A stretch of 64,000 nucleotides of DNA from Polytrichum commune (taxonomy: Eukaryota > Streptophyta > Polytrichopsida > Polytrichales > Polytrichaceae): assembly GCA_950295325.1 (NCBI GenBank), contig OX485808.1, forward strand, positions 13,208,501 through 13,272,500. The letters run 5' to 3'. The notes under the pieces were generated by a model, which did no database searches, had not been told where the DNA came from, and saw nothing but the letters and a program-made list of their open reading frames with translations. Positions within the stretch are counted from its first letter, which is position 1, and each line of letters opens with the position of its first letter. This document shows, piece after piece, positions 11,312-23,639 of this stretch. Made by a program: the position numbers and the translations under genes.

Positions 11312-11451
11312 CACACTTACTAGTTTGGACAAGTGGCGAACGACACCTACCAGCAGGGACCATTTTTATAGTTGGTTTGGCCAGTGAGAGCCACCAGATG
11401 TAACCAATGCTGGTAGGAATCGTTCACTAGTGGTCCACACTAGTAAGTGTG
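11312..11451. mobile_element. 140 bp hairpin MITE
   Basis: The left end CACACTTACTAGTTTGGAC and the inward right end CACACTTACTAGTGTGGAC continue as inverted arms to a CCTACCAGCA block, about 43 bp per arm. The target duplication is not clear, so its superfamily is open. Confidence 0.7.
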
Positions 11452-12804
11452 AGTGAAATATAAATTAACCCCTAAAAATTGAGATTTTTTTAAAAAAAAA
11501 AAAAAAATCCAAGCAACCACGTCCTACCCGAGGCTCCAAATGACTAACCTAGTAGCGCCACATGATGACCTCAAAGTTACAAAAGCTTGAAAAGGCACAC
11601 ACTTGTCCATGAATGTCCAAGGTGGGCCCAAGACCAATTGGGGCATGCCAAAAAAAGAATGGGAACGTGAAAAGCTCGGCCTTGAGGGGTTAAAATAAAG
11701 GCACGGGCTTCAAACCCTCAGGGCGTCCCAACATTGCTTTGAAAACCAAAAAAGTAAGACAACTCGACAAAGCTTGGTCACTTTATTCTTTGAGCCCAAG
11801 TTGGGGCAGTTGACGTATACACAATGATACGATGTATATCATTGAAAAACAATGATTCCTACTATCGCATCTCCCCTTTATCAATGACAAATGTTTCTCA
11901 TACCGTACTAGGATGTCACCTAAATGGCAAAGACGTCCTTATATGACCGTTGTGGCTACTTTGTACGTTATTATTTTATTTTAAAAGATAAGAAATGATT
12001 CTATAAACCGATGTACACTAAGATCTTCACCTTTGAGCATTGAGTGCCGAAAACTATTGTAATGTAGGATAAAGGGTTCCAAATGATTCTCCTTAGCAAT
12101 TGAGAAGGAATTTCAATACACCGAATCCATGCCTATGTCTTATTAGAATTTCGTATGTAAAAAGTATTGAGAGTTTAAATTTTTCATTGGTAGATGATCC
12201 AAAATCAACACGAGGACCCGATGTCTAGGTGATGAACGTTCTCATGATTAATATGCAATTATTCAATATGCAAGATTTTTTTAAATGTTGGTTTTCATGG
12301 GTGGGGTGATGGTTTTCGCGATCTGCCCACGTGCATGTTGTAAAGTGTTATTTTAATGCATGTCAAAGTAAGCGGCTATAGGTGTATAGAGGATACACTC
12401 AAAGGTGATGTGCAAACGAACTTGCCAACCTCCAATGTGAAGTAAAGATTGTAAGTACATCGAGTCCAAGTGGGATGCTCTATTTTATTTATTTTCCTTC
12501 GTGGATGGCATATTCCCCAAAACGAATTCTTTAGTACTTAGCTTGTAGGCATGCAAGAGCAGCATAAAGTGTGCGTATGAGATAAATAGAATGGACAAAC
12601 TGATTGACCGGATTATGAGTATCTTGCATTTCATATAGGCGGATACTATCCACAAGGAGTTCAATTTCCAAATGGTACTTCTCGGCATTTATTGAAGTTT
12701 TGTAGTTTATATCTATCTATCTCTATTGTTATTTCTCTGTATTGTGTATATGTATCACTCATTGATATCCGGTTGTGCCTTTATCACGCTTATAGCCAAA
12801 GTAA

Positions 12805-12836
<32 letters not shown>

Positions 12837-12963
12837 TGGGTGTATAAAAGGAGCACTAAATAGTTCATTGACGTATATATCTCATGTCATTCCAATCCCA
12901 TAGGTTTGAGATTTGTGGTGTGTACGTAAACTCATTTGTCATGGATGAAGGGGCTCCAATTAC

Positions 12964-12994
<31 letters not shown>

Positions 12995-14379
12995 GAAAGC
13001 TCCTCTACAGAGGATCGATTCATTCCAATTTGACACCGCTGAATTAATTTGGGGTCTATGGCTTTATTTCCAAAGACAATTTGTCTAAAGATGACCATTC
13101 ACAAGTTGCGTTATAATTCACTATGTTTTCACATTCACAATGGATGAGATTACATAGACACAACAAATCCCTAGCCCATACTATGGTTTCATGGTATGCA
13201 TGTAAACCTCTCAAGGCCGGGAGGTGAAAAATGCAATGACTTATTTAATAACGTGATACTTACCATTTACTTACGATGGATTCATGACAATGCATGTAAA
13301 CTCATTTATTATGAATGAAATGACTCCTGGGAATTCCAACCTCTTATAAGTTATGGTTGAAATAATTCAACCGGAATAGATCTCACTAATTTAACTACTT
13401 GGGGTCTCGTATGCCGATTCTTGTAAGTTGTATAGGTCATGGATACATTCGAACCGTGTTTTTGGTGGATAAGTTCAAGCAATACATGTTGCAAATTGGA
13501 ACTAAATAGATGCTAGTTCTATTTAATATGCGGAAATGAACCTCAAACTTGAAAGATCTGTAGGGTAGGGTTCAAACTAGGACATGCTTTTCATCCATGG
13601 TCTTCTTCTTACTCCAGTATTTTCTAACGGAAAAATGATATTCGGGTGGTACAAGTACCATGTATTTGACATGATTTGAATTGAGTCCGTGACACTTATC
13701 AAACCGAATTTTTATTTCCATAGGAAAGAAATCGGTTTCATGGTCTTATACACACACGCATCCTTCAATTTGGGGGGTTTTTATTTTATGAAGGCCGAAT
13801 CCCCGGCCTCCGGCTATGATAGAAAAATACAAAGAGTATACTTGGAGCTATTTCACTTTAATATGTAGTTTGTCCACAAGTCCAACTCTAGTGTTGGATC
13901 ACACGGGGCTTTACATCTACCCATCCAATGTTGTCTTGTCATCTACCAATTCATATGAGTCCCACCCATAGTAGCCTCCACACACAATTTGCATGTAAAG
14001 GGTATCATTCGGTTAGTTTGTTTTCTTGTTCCTCATCTTTGATTGATTGGATTATATTTTGAAATTTGTGTTGTACCAACAAATTATTTGATGAAGCATC
14101 AACTGAAATTGGACCTCCCCTTCTTTAGTTGGCAATCGGAGGTATATGTGTGTTCATTCCTCAACTCTTGAAGGCCGAGGCAAACGCTTTTGTCCAGGCA
14201 GTCATTGGTGCCCGACCCCCTAGCTACCAACATACACAGTTACGTTATAATCTTTTGAGTTTGGATACGTGGATGGTTGAAACTCCGAGAGAATAACCCT
14301 AATCACACAAAGACGTAATCTGTAGGGTTCGGGGTTTTTGTTAGTAAGTTGTTGAATTGGCGTGAATTGTATTTGACAA
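11452..14379. other. Unassigned DNA with microsatellites
   Basis: No gene is supported. It includes a poly(A) tract at about 11492, a (TA)/(CA)n tract at 12806-12837 and a (TACA)/(TA)n tract at 12960-12994. Confidence 0.5.
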
Positions 14380-14620
14380 GTTTGGGAAGATTTTGCTTTA
14401 GGGTTAATTGAATACATAAGTCTTTTCTCCCATCTCAATTTTGTTGACTATTAAGTGTTGAGTAGTTAATAAAATTTAAAGACATAGTCCAATCTCTTTC
14501 AAACATGTATCTTTGTGGTGTATATTCCTAGACGCACACCAAATCACACACCATTCAAATACACGTGTCTAGTTAAGGAAAGTAACCGAATACCACCCAT
14601 ATACCTTATAATTTGCATTT
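14380..14620 (+). repeat. Dispersed repeat family D1, copy 3
   Basis: It shares with copies at 1.8 and 51.6 kb the GTTGACTATT, CAATCTCTTTCAAACATGT and CACACCATTCAAATACA landmarks in order. Diverged, and ends not definable. Confidence 0.55.
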
Positions 14621-14967
14621 GTGTTTAATTTGATTTTTGTCTTTTTCCACAAAATCAAGGGAAAAACAATCCAACATATTCTCAAGACATCAATCTACAA
14701 ATTTAGATGGATATAAAGGTTAGCTCTTGACGGAACAAGCATGACTAAACCTCTTCACCCACGGGATACTGCCCTCTTTTGAGGGTAGTTAGTCCAAACA
14801 TATACGAATATGTAGTCCATATATATATATAATCCAATGCAAGGGTCAGGCTAGGCTCGGGGAATGCATGCTCTGGCTTTTTCGGTGTAGCCCCTGCCCA
14901 CCGCCCTGACGAGTGCAACGCTCGTTGGGGGTATTTAGAGAACCCCAAACACAGGGATCTTGACTGA

Positions 14968-16931
14968 GGGCCGCTTTACACTACGGTGGAGAAGTCCTCC
15001 GGTCAAGAATTCTAGGGGAATTCTAAAATTTGATTGGCCGAGAGTGACACTCTTGTCCGGTGGTGGTTTACAGTACGGCCAAGAGTCCTTTGGTGGAGAA
15101 CTTTGTACATGGATGAAATAATGACATGGTTGGCAACGTGGCCACACTTTTTCCAAGGGGAGTTCTCCGGAGGTCAAGTTTCTTGGGCAACCTCAAAGCC
15201 TTGGACAACAAACTTGGCCTCAGGATAACTCCAACTTCAATAAAAAAATTCTTTTTTAGAGAAATTTCTTGGGGGGTGCACTCCATTGTCAAGTTGAACA
15301 CCACGTGCGATAAATAAAATCTACTTTCTACATAAAAGCATCACCAAAATGGGTCAAAATTTTATCAATTGTTTTTTCATGAGTAGATATACACGGTATC
15401 TATTACATAGTAAAAAATAGTAACCAAATTTGATGATTTAAAAAAAACAATAAAACATACCGTTTCTAACTAGAATGACCCAAATTTGATTTGAAATAAT
15501 TACTACAATAAATTTAGATGCCTAAAATTTTCATATATATATATATATATTATATATTATATATTATATATTATATATTATCAATGGTTATGCATATGTA
15601 GAAAAAATATCATAAATTTTAAAATTATATATGGCATATAATATAGGGTAGCAAATTTTTATTGCACGTGCTTATGAAATGTAAGGGGGTGTGATGACCC
15701 AAGAGAAATATTTGCATTATTTTTCTCCCTCTTTAGTATGACTTTTTTGGGAAATACAAAAAAGTCATATTATTGAAATGTTCTCATTAATATGAAAAAT
15801 GACGTAAAGTTGTCATATTATTGAGGGAATATGAAAACACAAGTAATATGAGCTTAAAAATATATACAACAAGTTTAAGCAATATAGATGGTATGAAATA
15901 ATAACTTATAACTCCAAACAATTACAAATATTCTCAAAAACTCTTAAAATAAGAGTCCAAAGATCTTTGGTGTTGCCTACCCAAGTTAGCAACTGTCATC
16001 TTATCTAAATTCCCATCTAACTTTTGGAAACTAATAATTTCATTAACACCAAAATATAAAGAGTTCTCTAATAAGAAACTAGACAACAATGATGCATGAC
16101 GTTTAGCATCAAGATACTGGTGATACTATATCACCCGTGTACAAAGCAACATACTAGGCAGGAGGCCACTCTCACCCTAACTATGTCCATTCTACACTAG
16201 TAACCCTAATTACCATTAAGTTCCCAACAACAAGTGAAGTTCCCAAGTGGTTTCCAAGTGAAAATGGATGTATTTTAGATGTACATTGTATAGATGAAAG
16301 GAATTCCAGCATTAACTACCTCTTTAATATGACAAAACGAAGATTCTATATGTTGCATTATCGAGTGTTGTAGTCATATAAAAGAGGGAGTTTTGAACTA
16401 AAAAGTTTGGTCCCGTAAAAATATGTCGTAATATTGAGGGTGTCGTATAAAAGAGTGTCGTATTAACAAGGTTGGACTATACCAACATGTAATTTCTTTA
16501 ACAATCAATAAGAAGATAATATTACCTACTTAATTAATAATTACCTTAATTTGGATGTATTATAGAGGTGGAACATTTTCAAATAAATTATTGTCATGAA
16601 AGAAGTTCTAAAACATTTCCATATACATTTTATTTTTATCAATATAATTTTATAAAATATCAATACAATGGTCATTTAGGGGGTAAGGTTTCTACTATGG
16701 CCGGCTATGACCATTTTGTGAAGTAGTCCGGTGGACTTCTCCTCTTGGTGAAGTTGTCCAATACACTTCTCCTATAGGTGGTTACACTACGGCCAATCAA
16801 GACTTCTTAAGGCATTATTTTATTGTCTTTTCATCTTCTCCAACATACCATCCCTCGCCTCAAACAACCATGTCTTGGGCGAAAGTTCTTGACCGACCGG
16901 TGCACTTCTCCACCGCAGTGTAAAGCGGCCC
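14968..16931 (+). mobile_element. PIF/Harbinger-like element H2, copy 1, with nested hAT
   Basis: The termini are GGGCCGCTTTACACTACGGT on the left and GGGCCGCTTTACACTGCGGT inward from the right, both continuing GGAGAAG. It is 1964 bp with no transposase frame. An inverted copy at 41880-43658 is highly similar over the first 200 bp and most of the interior, and is flanked by perfect TTA. Here the adjacent triplets are TGA and TTA, so the duplication is imperfect. The interior holds a hAT MITE (15268-15703) and an AT-rich part with repeated TCATATTATTGAGGG-like motifs. Unusually, 24 bp direct repeats lie at or close to its ends. Confidence 0.85.
15268..15703 (+). mobile_element. hAT-type MITE nested in H2 copy 1
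   Basis: It starts CTTGGGGGGTGCACTCCATT and ends with the complementary CCCAAG. The flanking octamers AGAAATTT (15260-15267) and AGAAATAT (15704-15711) differ by one base, consistent with an 8 bp hAT duplication. Inner blocks GTCAAGTTGAACACCACGTG and CATGAGTAGATATACAC are shared with the MITE at 18472-18885. No coding capacity; contains an ATATT microsatellite at about 15534-15583. Confidence 0.82.
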
Positions 16932-16939
16932 TTAAAAAG

Positions 16940-16963
16940 CCCCAAACACTGGGATCTTGACTG
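16940..16963 (+). repeat. 24 bp direct repeat flanking H2 copy 1
   Basis: This 24-mer (CCCCAAACAC, then T, then GGGATCTTGACTG) matches 14943-14966 at 23 of 24 positions. The left copy ends 1 bp before the element; the right copy starts 8 bp after it. That is far longer than a Harbinger duplication. Confidence 0.85.
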
Positions 16964-17286
16964 ATTATGCCCAAAAATCTCCCCATACACTCGCTTGGAG
17001 ATTGGAGAAACTCTCAAGCCCACGCTTGAATCATCTACACACATTAAATTGTGGTGGCCAGCGATTGACTGACACTCCGGGAACTTGGAACTTTCGAATT
17101 CTTGATCACCCTCCCCGACGACAAAGTCGCAAATACGACGATGAGTGACACATAAATTGATTGCCGGCCATGAGACACCACCGTAATATTCATCGTGATC
17201 TTCAGTGAGGAAAAAAGAACGAATGGATGAATCGGAGGTTTGTCGTTTCCTTGTACTGCTGATGAGCGTTAATTTTTGCATGAAAT

Positions 17287-17550
17287 TTAATGCAGGCCGC
17301 ATTGAATATCTGCTGCTTCAAAGGCCATGCCGGGACCTCCATTGCCATTGTCAAGGATGCTAATTAATTGAGTCTGGGGAGATTGGTGATGACCGGCGGA
17401 ATCCATGAGCGTTTTGAGGTGCATTGAAGCCTCCGCCCTAGCCTTGAAGGCCAACAACCGGCGCTCTTTTTTGAAATTTGAGAGGACTTTAAGATGACGG
17501 ACACTTTCATTGCGGCTTCCAAAAGGATTTAAACCGGTGAACGGGCACAT
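17287..17550 (-). CDS. Hypothetical 87-codon frame, not recognised
   Basis: This ATG-initiated minus-strand frame starts MCPFTGLNPFGSRNESV and has a basic, charged middle (FKKERRLLAFKARAEA). I recognise no domain. A further open stretch follows in another frame to about 16940, ending in a GEIFGHNQSRS peptide encoded by the repeated motif also seen at 47.1 kb. It could be a broken exon or chance. The segment 17560-17700 holds nothing clear. Confidence 0.15.
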   Translation of the reverse strand: MCPFTGLNPFGSRNESVRHLKVLSNFKKERRLLAFKARAEASMHLKTLMDSAGHHQSPQTQLISILDNGNGGPGMAFEAADIQCGLH

Positions 17551-17704
17551 GTAAAAGGAGTGGTAGCTAGCTAAAGGACATGATCATCTAGCACGAAATG
17601 TGATCCAAAAATGACATGTGCGCGTGTCATTTCGGTCATCATCGTGACAAAAGGGTTGTGTCATTTCTCGTGCACCTTAACCTCCGTATTATCTATCACC
17701 CTCC

Positions 17705-18959
17705 TTAACCCCTAAGTGCCCAAGCCTTTCGGAATGCACTTTTCCTAAGAAATATGTGCATGGCTTTAATACAATCCCCAATGGAGGAATTTGTCTTTTA
17801 TCCAAAATCTAACCGTATAGATGTTTAAAGAACTTGTTTATTAGTATGCATACCAATTTTGAGACCGAGATTGCATAAGAGTTGTGAGATTCAAACAAGA
17901 GAAATGTATACATTCTTTTTTTTGTATGCCGCCCCTCCCCACAATGTTGGTATGATTTGCTCATAAGTGTTTTTAGGAATTTGAGGTGACACGAACAACT
18001 CCAACATATGAAAGAATACGAAAATGTGATTCCAAAGACCCTATGTATGCATATAGAGCTATCCCAATCATTTCGCAATCCTCCTTGCAATTCTTGAAAT
18101 GCATTTTCTTTATTTTAACACTTGACGATTTGATATTGCAAATTACTTCACATTGGTAATTGTGAATACTAATATTCGACGGTCAAAAATATGGAATTTT
18201 TTTACTCTTTCCACTACGACACTTTTCAAAAGAAATGAATAATGAGAACTCTTTAGATGTCAAAAACAAGTACAATAGTCCAATTAGCTGAAACATTGAG
18301 GAAATAGTAAAGCACTTTCTCCACCCATTCCCTACATCACGGACATATATGCCTTTGCGACCCTCTCTAAAATTGATTTTTTACTCTTTTTGGTAAAAAA
18401 TGCCTCAATCCAAAAGTTGCCCTTCCATACTGCCCGCCAAAAAAAATTACGCAGTCAAAGGAATTTACCTGCACGGGTAGATCACTCCATTTAATTTGTC
18501 AAGTTGAACACCACGTGCTGCCAAAAAAATCTTCTTTTGGTAAGTTGCACCACCAAAATGGGTCAAAATTTTATCAAATTTTTTTCATGAGTAGATATAC
18601 ACAATACCTATGACATAGTTAAAAGTGGTAACTAAATTTGATGATTTGTTTTTTTCATAAAACATACCATTTCTAACTAGAATGATATAGAATTGAACTA
18701 AAACAATTACTAAAAAAATAAAGATGTCTAAAAATTCCAAAAAAATATACAAAAGATACTATCAATGGTTATGTATATGTAGAAAAAATATCATAAATTT
18801 TAAAATTATATATGACATGTAATATAAGGGTAGCAAACTTTGTCCGCACGTGGTGTCAACTTGACAATGAAATGACCTCCCCGTGTTTACCTGCCCACAC
18901 ACAAACGAGCCAAAATTTTTGGTCAACCATATATGGTTGCTCGGGCACTTAGGGGTTAA
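17705..18959. mobile_element. Candidate TIR element containing a hAT MITE
   Basis: TTAACCCCTAAGTGCCC, then A, then AGC at 17705-17725 is repeated in inverted orientation at 18939-18959 with one mismatch (20 of 21), 1.25 kb apart. Such a match is very unlikely by chance. No clean target duplication was found and there is no coding capacity, so the superfamily is unknown. The hAT MITE at 18472 sits inside, near the right end. Confidence 0.5.
18472..18885 (+). mobile_element. hAT-type MITE
   Basis: The left end CACGGGTAGATCACTCCATT and the inward right end CACGGGGAGGTCATTTCATT form the terminal repeat. An inner inverted pair GTCAAGTTGAACACCACGTG / CACGTGGTGTCAACTTGAC follows. The octamer TTTACCTG is duplicated exactly (18464-18471 and 18886-18893), which indicates hAT. 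It is 414 bp with no transposase. It shares its start with the MITE at 27370. Confidence 0.9.
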
Positions 18960-19099
18960 TGTCACTCCTTTTCTTATATCCTGGAACCCTAGGGAACGGA
19001 TGTTCTCGATTTGAATCTCCCTCCTTGTTGTCACATTTCCCTCCCATATATCATGGGGTTTGACATTAAAGTAATCCACCGAAGAATTCAAACCATGGG

Positions 19100-19447
19100 T
19101 GTAACGTTCTCAAATATTATGAGATTCAAGAGGCATGTTCCTCCCAACCTTAGAGCTTATATACTAGATACTACTATGAGTTGAGGCCACCTCCAACTAG
19201 TAGTTAAGTATATGCTAGCAAGCTCTCCTTCCATGCCTTTAGGATAATTCTAAGTGCACTTAACTAATGGTCGTTACTTACGAGGTAGAACCAAGTGTAA
19301 AACCATAGCTTCAACTAGTTAACTCCCTTTACCTTTAGGACTGCTAGAGCACTCAGGGTAGCGCCTCTAGTCTTCTAGTAAAGGAGTCCTAGTTGAATGA
19401 GAGGTTGTAAATAAACAATAAACAATAAATATGTAATACACGTTACA
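19100..19447 (-). repeat. 3' LTR of the chromovirus
   Basis: It is 348 bp, differing from 25097-25444 at two positions only. It adjoins the polypurine tract. Confidence 0.95.
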
Positions 19448-19461
19448 CACCTCCCCACTTA
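19448..19461 (-). other. Polypurine tract of the chromovirus
   Basis: The minus strand reads AAGTGGGGAGGTG directly against the 3' LTR, the expected place and composition of the plus-strand primer. Confidence 0.8.
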
Positions 19462-19759
19462 GGAATGAACGTCCGCGTTCATGAATGATCCCAAATCGTA
19501 GTGCATCAAGACAAATATAGTCAAGACCACCACTAATTTAAGCGAGCCATGGGATCTGTATCTGTACCATGATCCATGCCAATTGGCAGGGTGAAACAAG
19601 TTAATAATAACACCCCATTTACAGGATCTTGTACAAGCCTGAAATAACAGAAGGCGCCTACCCCGAAGATACCTTCCGCCTCAAACATTTTTGCGTAGCT
19701 GGGGCTTCGCAGTGACGCTTAACACCATGGCGTGTAAGTCTGTCCTCAGACTTTGCTAC

Positions 19760-19920
19760 CGCATCCCAATACTCCTTGAGGACTTCTACACTCAAGTTGC
19801 ATTCGGGCTCCCATGAATTATGCTCAAGTGCATATCCGAGCCATTTGATAAGATAGAATTTCTTGGGGCGAGAACGAGACCCTCTATCTTCGTGTGAAAA
19901 CACGCGTTCTATTTTATAAG
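19760..19920 (-). pseudogene. C-terminal chromodomain of the integrase (fossil)
   Basis: A chromodomain pattern is visible: YKIERVFSHE, then FYLIKWLGYALEHNSWEPE and a terminal LKEYW. In chromoviruses this domain binds histone marks and steers integration. It is preceded by the FHVSLLRPY motif common at the end of chromovirus integrases. Confidence 0.9.
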
Positions 19921-20109
19921 ATGCATCTTCCTCAAAGACTGGCGGAGGGGGAGGTTGTACCCTGCCATCGGCCACATAAGGCCTAAGAAGTGACACATGA
20001 AAGACATCGTGGATCTTAAATGTATCTGGCAGTTGCACGCGGTATGCTACCACCCCTATCCTTTGCACCACCCGAAATGGGCCAATCCACCTTGGTAAAA
20101 GCTTTCGAG

Positions 20110-20980
20110 CTCATGGGACCTTCAACTTAATGTTGGCAGTACTTACTAGCACTTGTTGGTCCACTTCGAAAGAGATCTCTCGTCGGTTCTTATCAGCATA
20201 GAACTTTTGTCGTTGTTGCGCAACAATGAGATGTTTCTTGGCCTCGCCAATCACATGTATCATATGCTCGACAAAATTCTGCGCAACAGGGACTTGACAC
20301 ATGTTGTTCCCACTAATTGGTGTCCGGGGCTGCTGACCATAGTTCAGGACAAACGGAGTATTCCGTACAGACTCTTGCCAAAAGCTATTATATGCAAATT
20401 CAACTACTGCAAGGAATTCATCCCAATCATCTTGCACTGGGTTGACATAATGCCGCAACATATCCTCCAGGATACGATTTACCCGTTCCGTCTGCCCATC
20501 AGTTTGAGGATCGAATGCGGTGGACATGGCCAACCTTGTCCCCAAAAGACCATGCAACGCATCCCAAAACCTACTTGTGAATCTAGCGTCCCTGTCGCTT
20601 AGGATTATCCTGGGTAGACCATGCAACTTATATACATGATCACGGAATAACCTTGCCGTACCTTCAGCAGTAACGTGTGTGGTGGTTGACATAAAGTGGG
20701 CCATCTTGGACAACTTATCCACGCACACAAAGATGGCATCATAACCATTAGCAGATGGAGTCAATCCAGAGATAAAATCCATGCTCACTACTTCCCAATT
20801 TCTATTAGAAATCTCCAATGGTTGTAAAAGGCCTGTTGGTTTAAGAGTAGGGGCCTTACTCCTTTGGCAAATCTCACAAGATTTTATATAGCTTCTGATG
20901 GACCCTTGCATATCAGGCCACCAAAAGTTTAATCGCACCCTCTTATATGTCTTAGTTACCTCTATATGACCGCTATACAT
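20110..20980 (-). pseudogene. Chromovirus integrase domain (fossil)
   Basis: The HHCC zinc-binding part (SCEICQRSK) is followed by the DDE core: VSMDFISGLTPS, ILSDRDARFTS and DPQTDGQTERVNR. A C-terminal region of the GPY/F type follows. The frame is relatively long, but the element as a whole is broken. Confidence 0.88.
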
Positions 20981-21249
20981 TGCATCATGATACTAACGGA
21001 GCAAAAATGACATGATATTCGATCCTTGGAATGACACATCTGGAACCACAACCGCCTTTTCATACCACCAGATGTGATTCTCATAAACAAAATGTTTCAG
21101 ATTGTGCGGGTTTGAGAAACAAGGATCAAGAGCATACTCGACAATGATAGTTTGATATAACTTCTGATCACTGACGAACTCCGGGTACCCCTTCAGATTG
21201 TTGTCTTGCTCAACAGGATCACCTCGCCTAGCGTCTGCAGCCACCATTT

Positions 21250-21850
21250 GAAGGACTGAATTACTTGGAGCAGACCGTGGTGCCATTAAGGCTGGCTGGT
21301 CACCCGGGTCTAGTGGATTCCGACTCAGAGGATCTGCCATATTAATCCTTCCTAGTCTATACACCCATCTATAGACAAAATTTTGCTCCAAGAACTCCAA
21401 CCACCGAGCTTGACGCCTTGATAATGTCTGTTGTGTTTTTAAATACACCAAAGGGTTATGATCTGTGACGATCGTGCAATCTGCACCCTCTAGGTAACAC
21501 CGCCAGGTTCGCATGGCATGCACAACTGCTGCAAGTTCTTGTTCACCAGTAGTGTAATTTCTCTCAGCGGGAGAAAATTTCTTACTCTCAAAAGCAATGG
21601 GCTTACCTCCCTGAAGTAAGACGGCCCCTGCTCCGAGTAAAGAAACGTCACTAACGACCTCAAATGGCTCCCCTAACTTGGGTGAGGTCAGAACTGATGC
21701 ATGTGTTAAAGCATACTTAACATTCTCAAAAGCGCGTTCACACTCGTTAGTCAAAATGTACTTAACTTTGCTTCGCGTCAGAGAAGTCAAAGGCGCAACC
21801 AGAGTGGAATATCCATGTATGAATCTGCGGAAGTAATTGCAAAGCCCCAA
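21250..21850 (-). pseudogene. Chromovirus RT connection and RNase H domain (fossil)
   Basis: It begins with the GLCNYFRRFIHGYS connection motif of Ty3/Gypsy RT. An RNase H-like domain follows: VVSDVSLLGAGAVLLQ, then the SKKFSPAERNYTTGEQELAA block and VTDHNPLVYLKT, and the terminal GRINMADPLSR. Confidence 0.85.
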
Positions 21851-22079
21851 GAAAGATCATAATTGTCCGACTTCAAGAGGTCTATGTCACTTGGCCACAG
21901 TCTCAATTTTCTTAGGATCCACCTTGATGCCCTCCTTGCCAACAACATGTCCTAAATAATGCAATTATCTCTTTCCGAAATGACACTTAGACATCTTTGC
22001 ATAAAACTGATTCTCTCGTAGAATTTGAAGTACTTGTGCCAAATGACTGACATGTTCCTCCTCGTTCTTTGAAAAAATT

Positions 22080-22590
22080 TAGATGTCAGCCAGATATACC
22101 AAAACAAACTTTCCAATGAACTTGTGAAAAACACGATTCATTACTCCTTGAAAAGTTGCTGGTGCATTGGTCAATCCAAAACTTAATACTTTGAATTGGT
22201 AATGACCAAACGGTGTTCTAAACGCCGTCTTAAGAGCATCCTCCTCGGATATCCTAATCTGGTGATAACCTTGTGCCAAATCAAGAGATGAAAATACTGT
22301 AGAGCCGGCTAACTGGTCAAAAAAATCATTAATACGAGGCAACGGATAACGATTCTTTACCATTTTCTTATTAAGTGCCCGATAATCCACCACCATTCGC
22401 AGCGCTCCATCTTTTTTCTTGACGAACAAGATGGGAGACCCATAAGGCGATGAACTAGGTTCTATCCATCCATTTTCCAAATACTCCTTGATATGTTTCT
22501 TGGCCTCATGCAGCTCAAGAGGACTCAACCTATAGATCGGCCTAAATGGCGGCTTGCCATCTGGCTCTAAAAGAATAGTATGGGCCATTT
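22080..22590 (-). pseudogene. Chromovirus reverse transcriptase domain (fossil)
   Basis: The Ty3/Gypsy RT landmarks appear in order: PYRLSP-type entry, SPYGSPILFVKKKDG, RMVVDYRALNK, NRYPLPRI, FSSLDLAQGYHQI and FGLTNAPATFQ, ending near the catalytic loop. Part of a broken pol. Confidence 0.85.
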
Positions 22591-22869
22591 CCCGCTCTGG
22601 AGGTAACCTTGTAGGTATGGGTTAAAAAACATCAGCATATTCCTCCAACACTGTGGCATAAGGTGTTGCCACTGTGTCCTCTACGTCATCTCCAACCGCA
22701 ATCAACTGAACTAAGAACGACGTTGCTCCCTTCCGAATTGACCGTTTGAACTGCATGGCGGTGAGTCTATGGGGATTTGGACTCTGACATTGCACTGGGT
22801 TCACATGTAGTGTCATTTTACGGCGGCCTTTATACAACACGCAACATTCAGATGCAAAATCCAAGCGTG

Positions 22870-23180
22870 CCTTGTGCTGCACTAGCCAATCATTGCCCAA
22901 TATCAAATCAATGTCTTCACTTAACTTTGCCACCATGCAAGTAATTTGGCTTTGATATTGTTGTATTCTAATATGAACTTTAATCTTGCCGTCCGTTTGG
23001 ACTTCATCACCATTGCCTAATACCAGTGTGTTACTGCCATTTTTCACTTTTAATCCGAAGGTCTTAGCAAAACTAGAACTCACAAAGCAATGTGATGCGG
23101 CACTATCCATTAATACAGATGCATCCTGATGAGCTACTTGCCCTGAGAAACTCATCATCAGTTGAAAAGACATAGTGAGC
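22870..23180 (-). pseudogene. Chromovirus aspartic protease domain (fossil)
   Basis: A retropepsin-type core is visible: DSAASHCFVS in the active-site position, followed by a V/L-rich strand and, further on, the DLILGNDWL block typical of plant Ty3/Gypsy proteases. It cleaved the gag-pol product in living relatives. Confidence 0.8.
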
Positions 23181-23639
23181 TGATTCAACACACGTGACCT
23201 AGGTTCATCCAAATAAACATGCCACTGTACTGAGTTTGATTCAAATTGATGGATCAACTTAAATCTTGGTAGAGTTCTCTTAAGACTTTTTACTTTACGT
23301 TTGTCAACAATAAAACAAGCACCGGTCTTATAGGGCGCTCCCTCTTTACCGTGCAAATAAAATCTCAAGAAACTTTGCAAATCATCCACTGATGGTATAA
23401 TCAATGAGAACGCTCTATAAACTTTGGAGTTCACATCTAACACATCACTGAGTGAAAGTAACGGAGTTGGCAAAATAATGTTTTTATTCAAAATATCATA
23501 CACGATTACATTAAATTGTTTATTGGCTAAACCCTGAATCACTTCCAAAGCATCACTAGGCAAATCAAAAACACCCTCCGAAACTTGAACAGGTCCTGAC
23601 ACTAGCCCACTGCCTAAGTGTCGGACTTGTAAAAATGCT

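Noticed and set aside
14821-14835. TATA-like AT repeats as a promoter
   Set aside because: They are simple (TA)n tracts with no gene downstream.
20153-20602. A 149-codon plus-strand frame
   Set aside because: It is antisense to the integrase part of the chromovirus.
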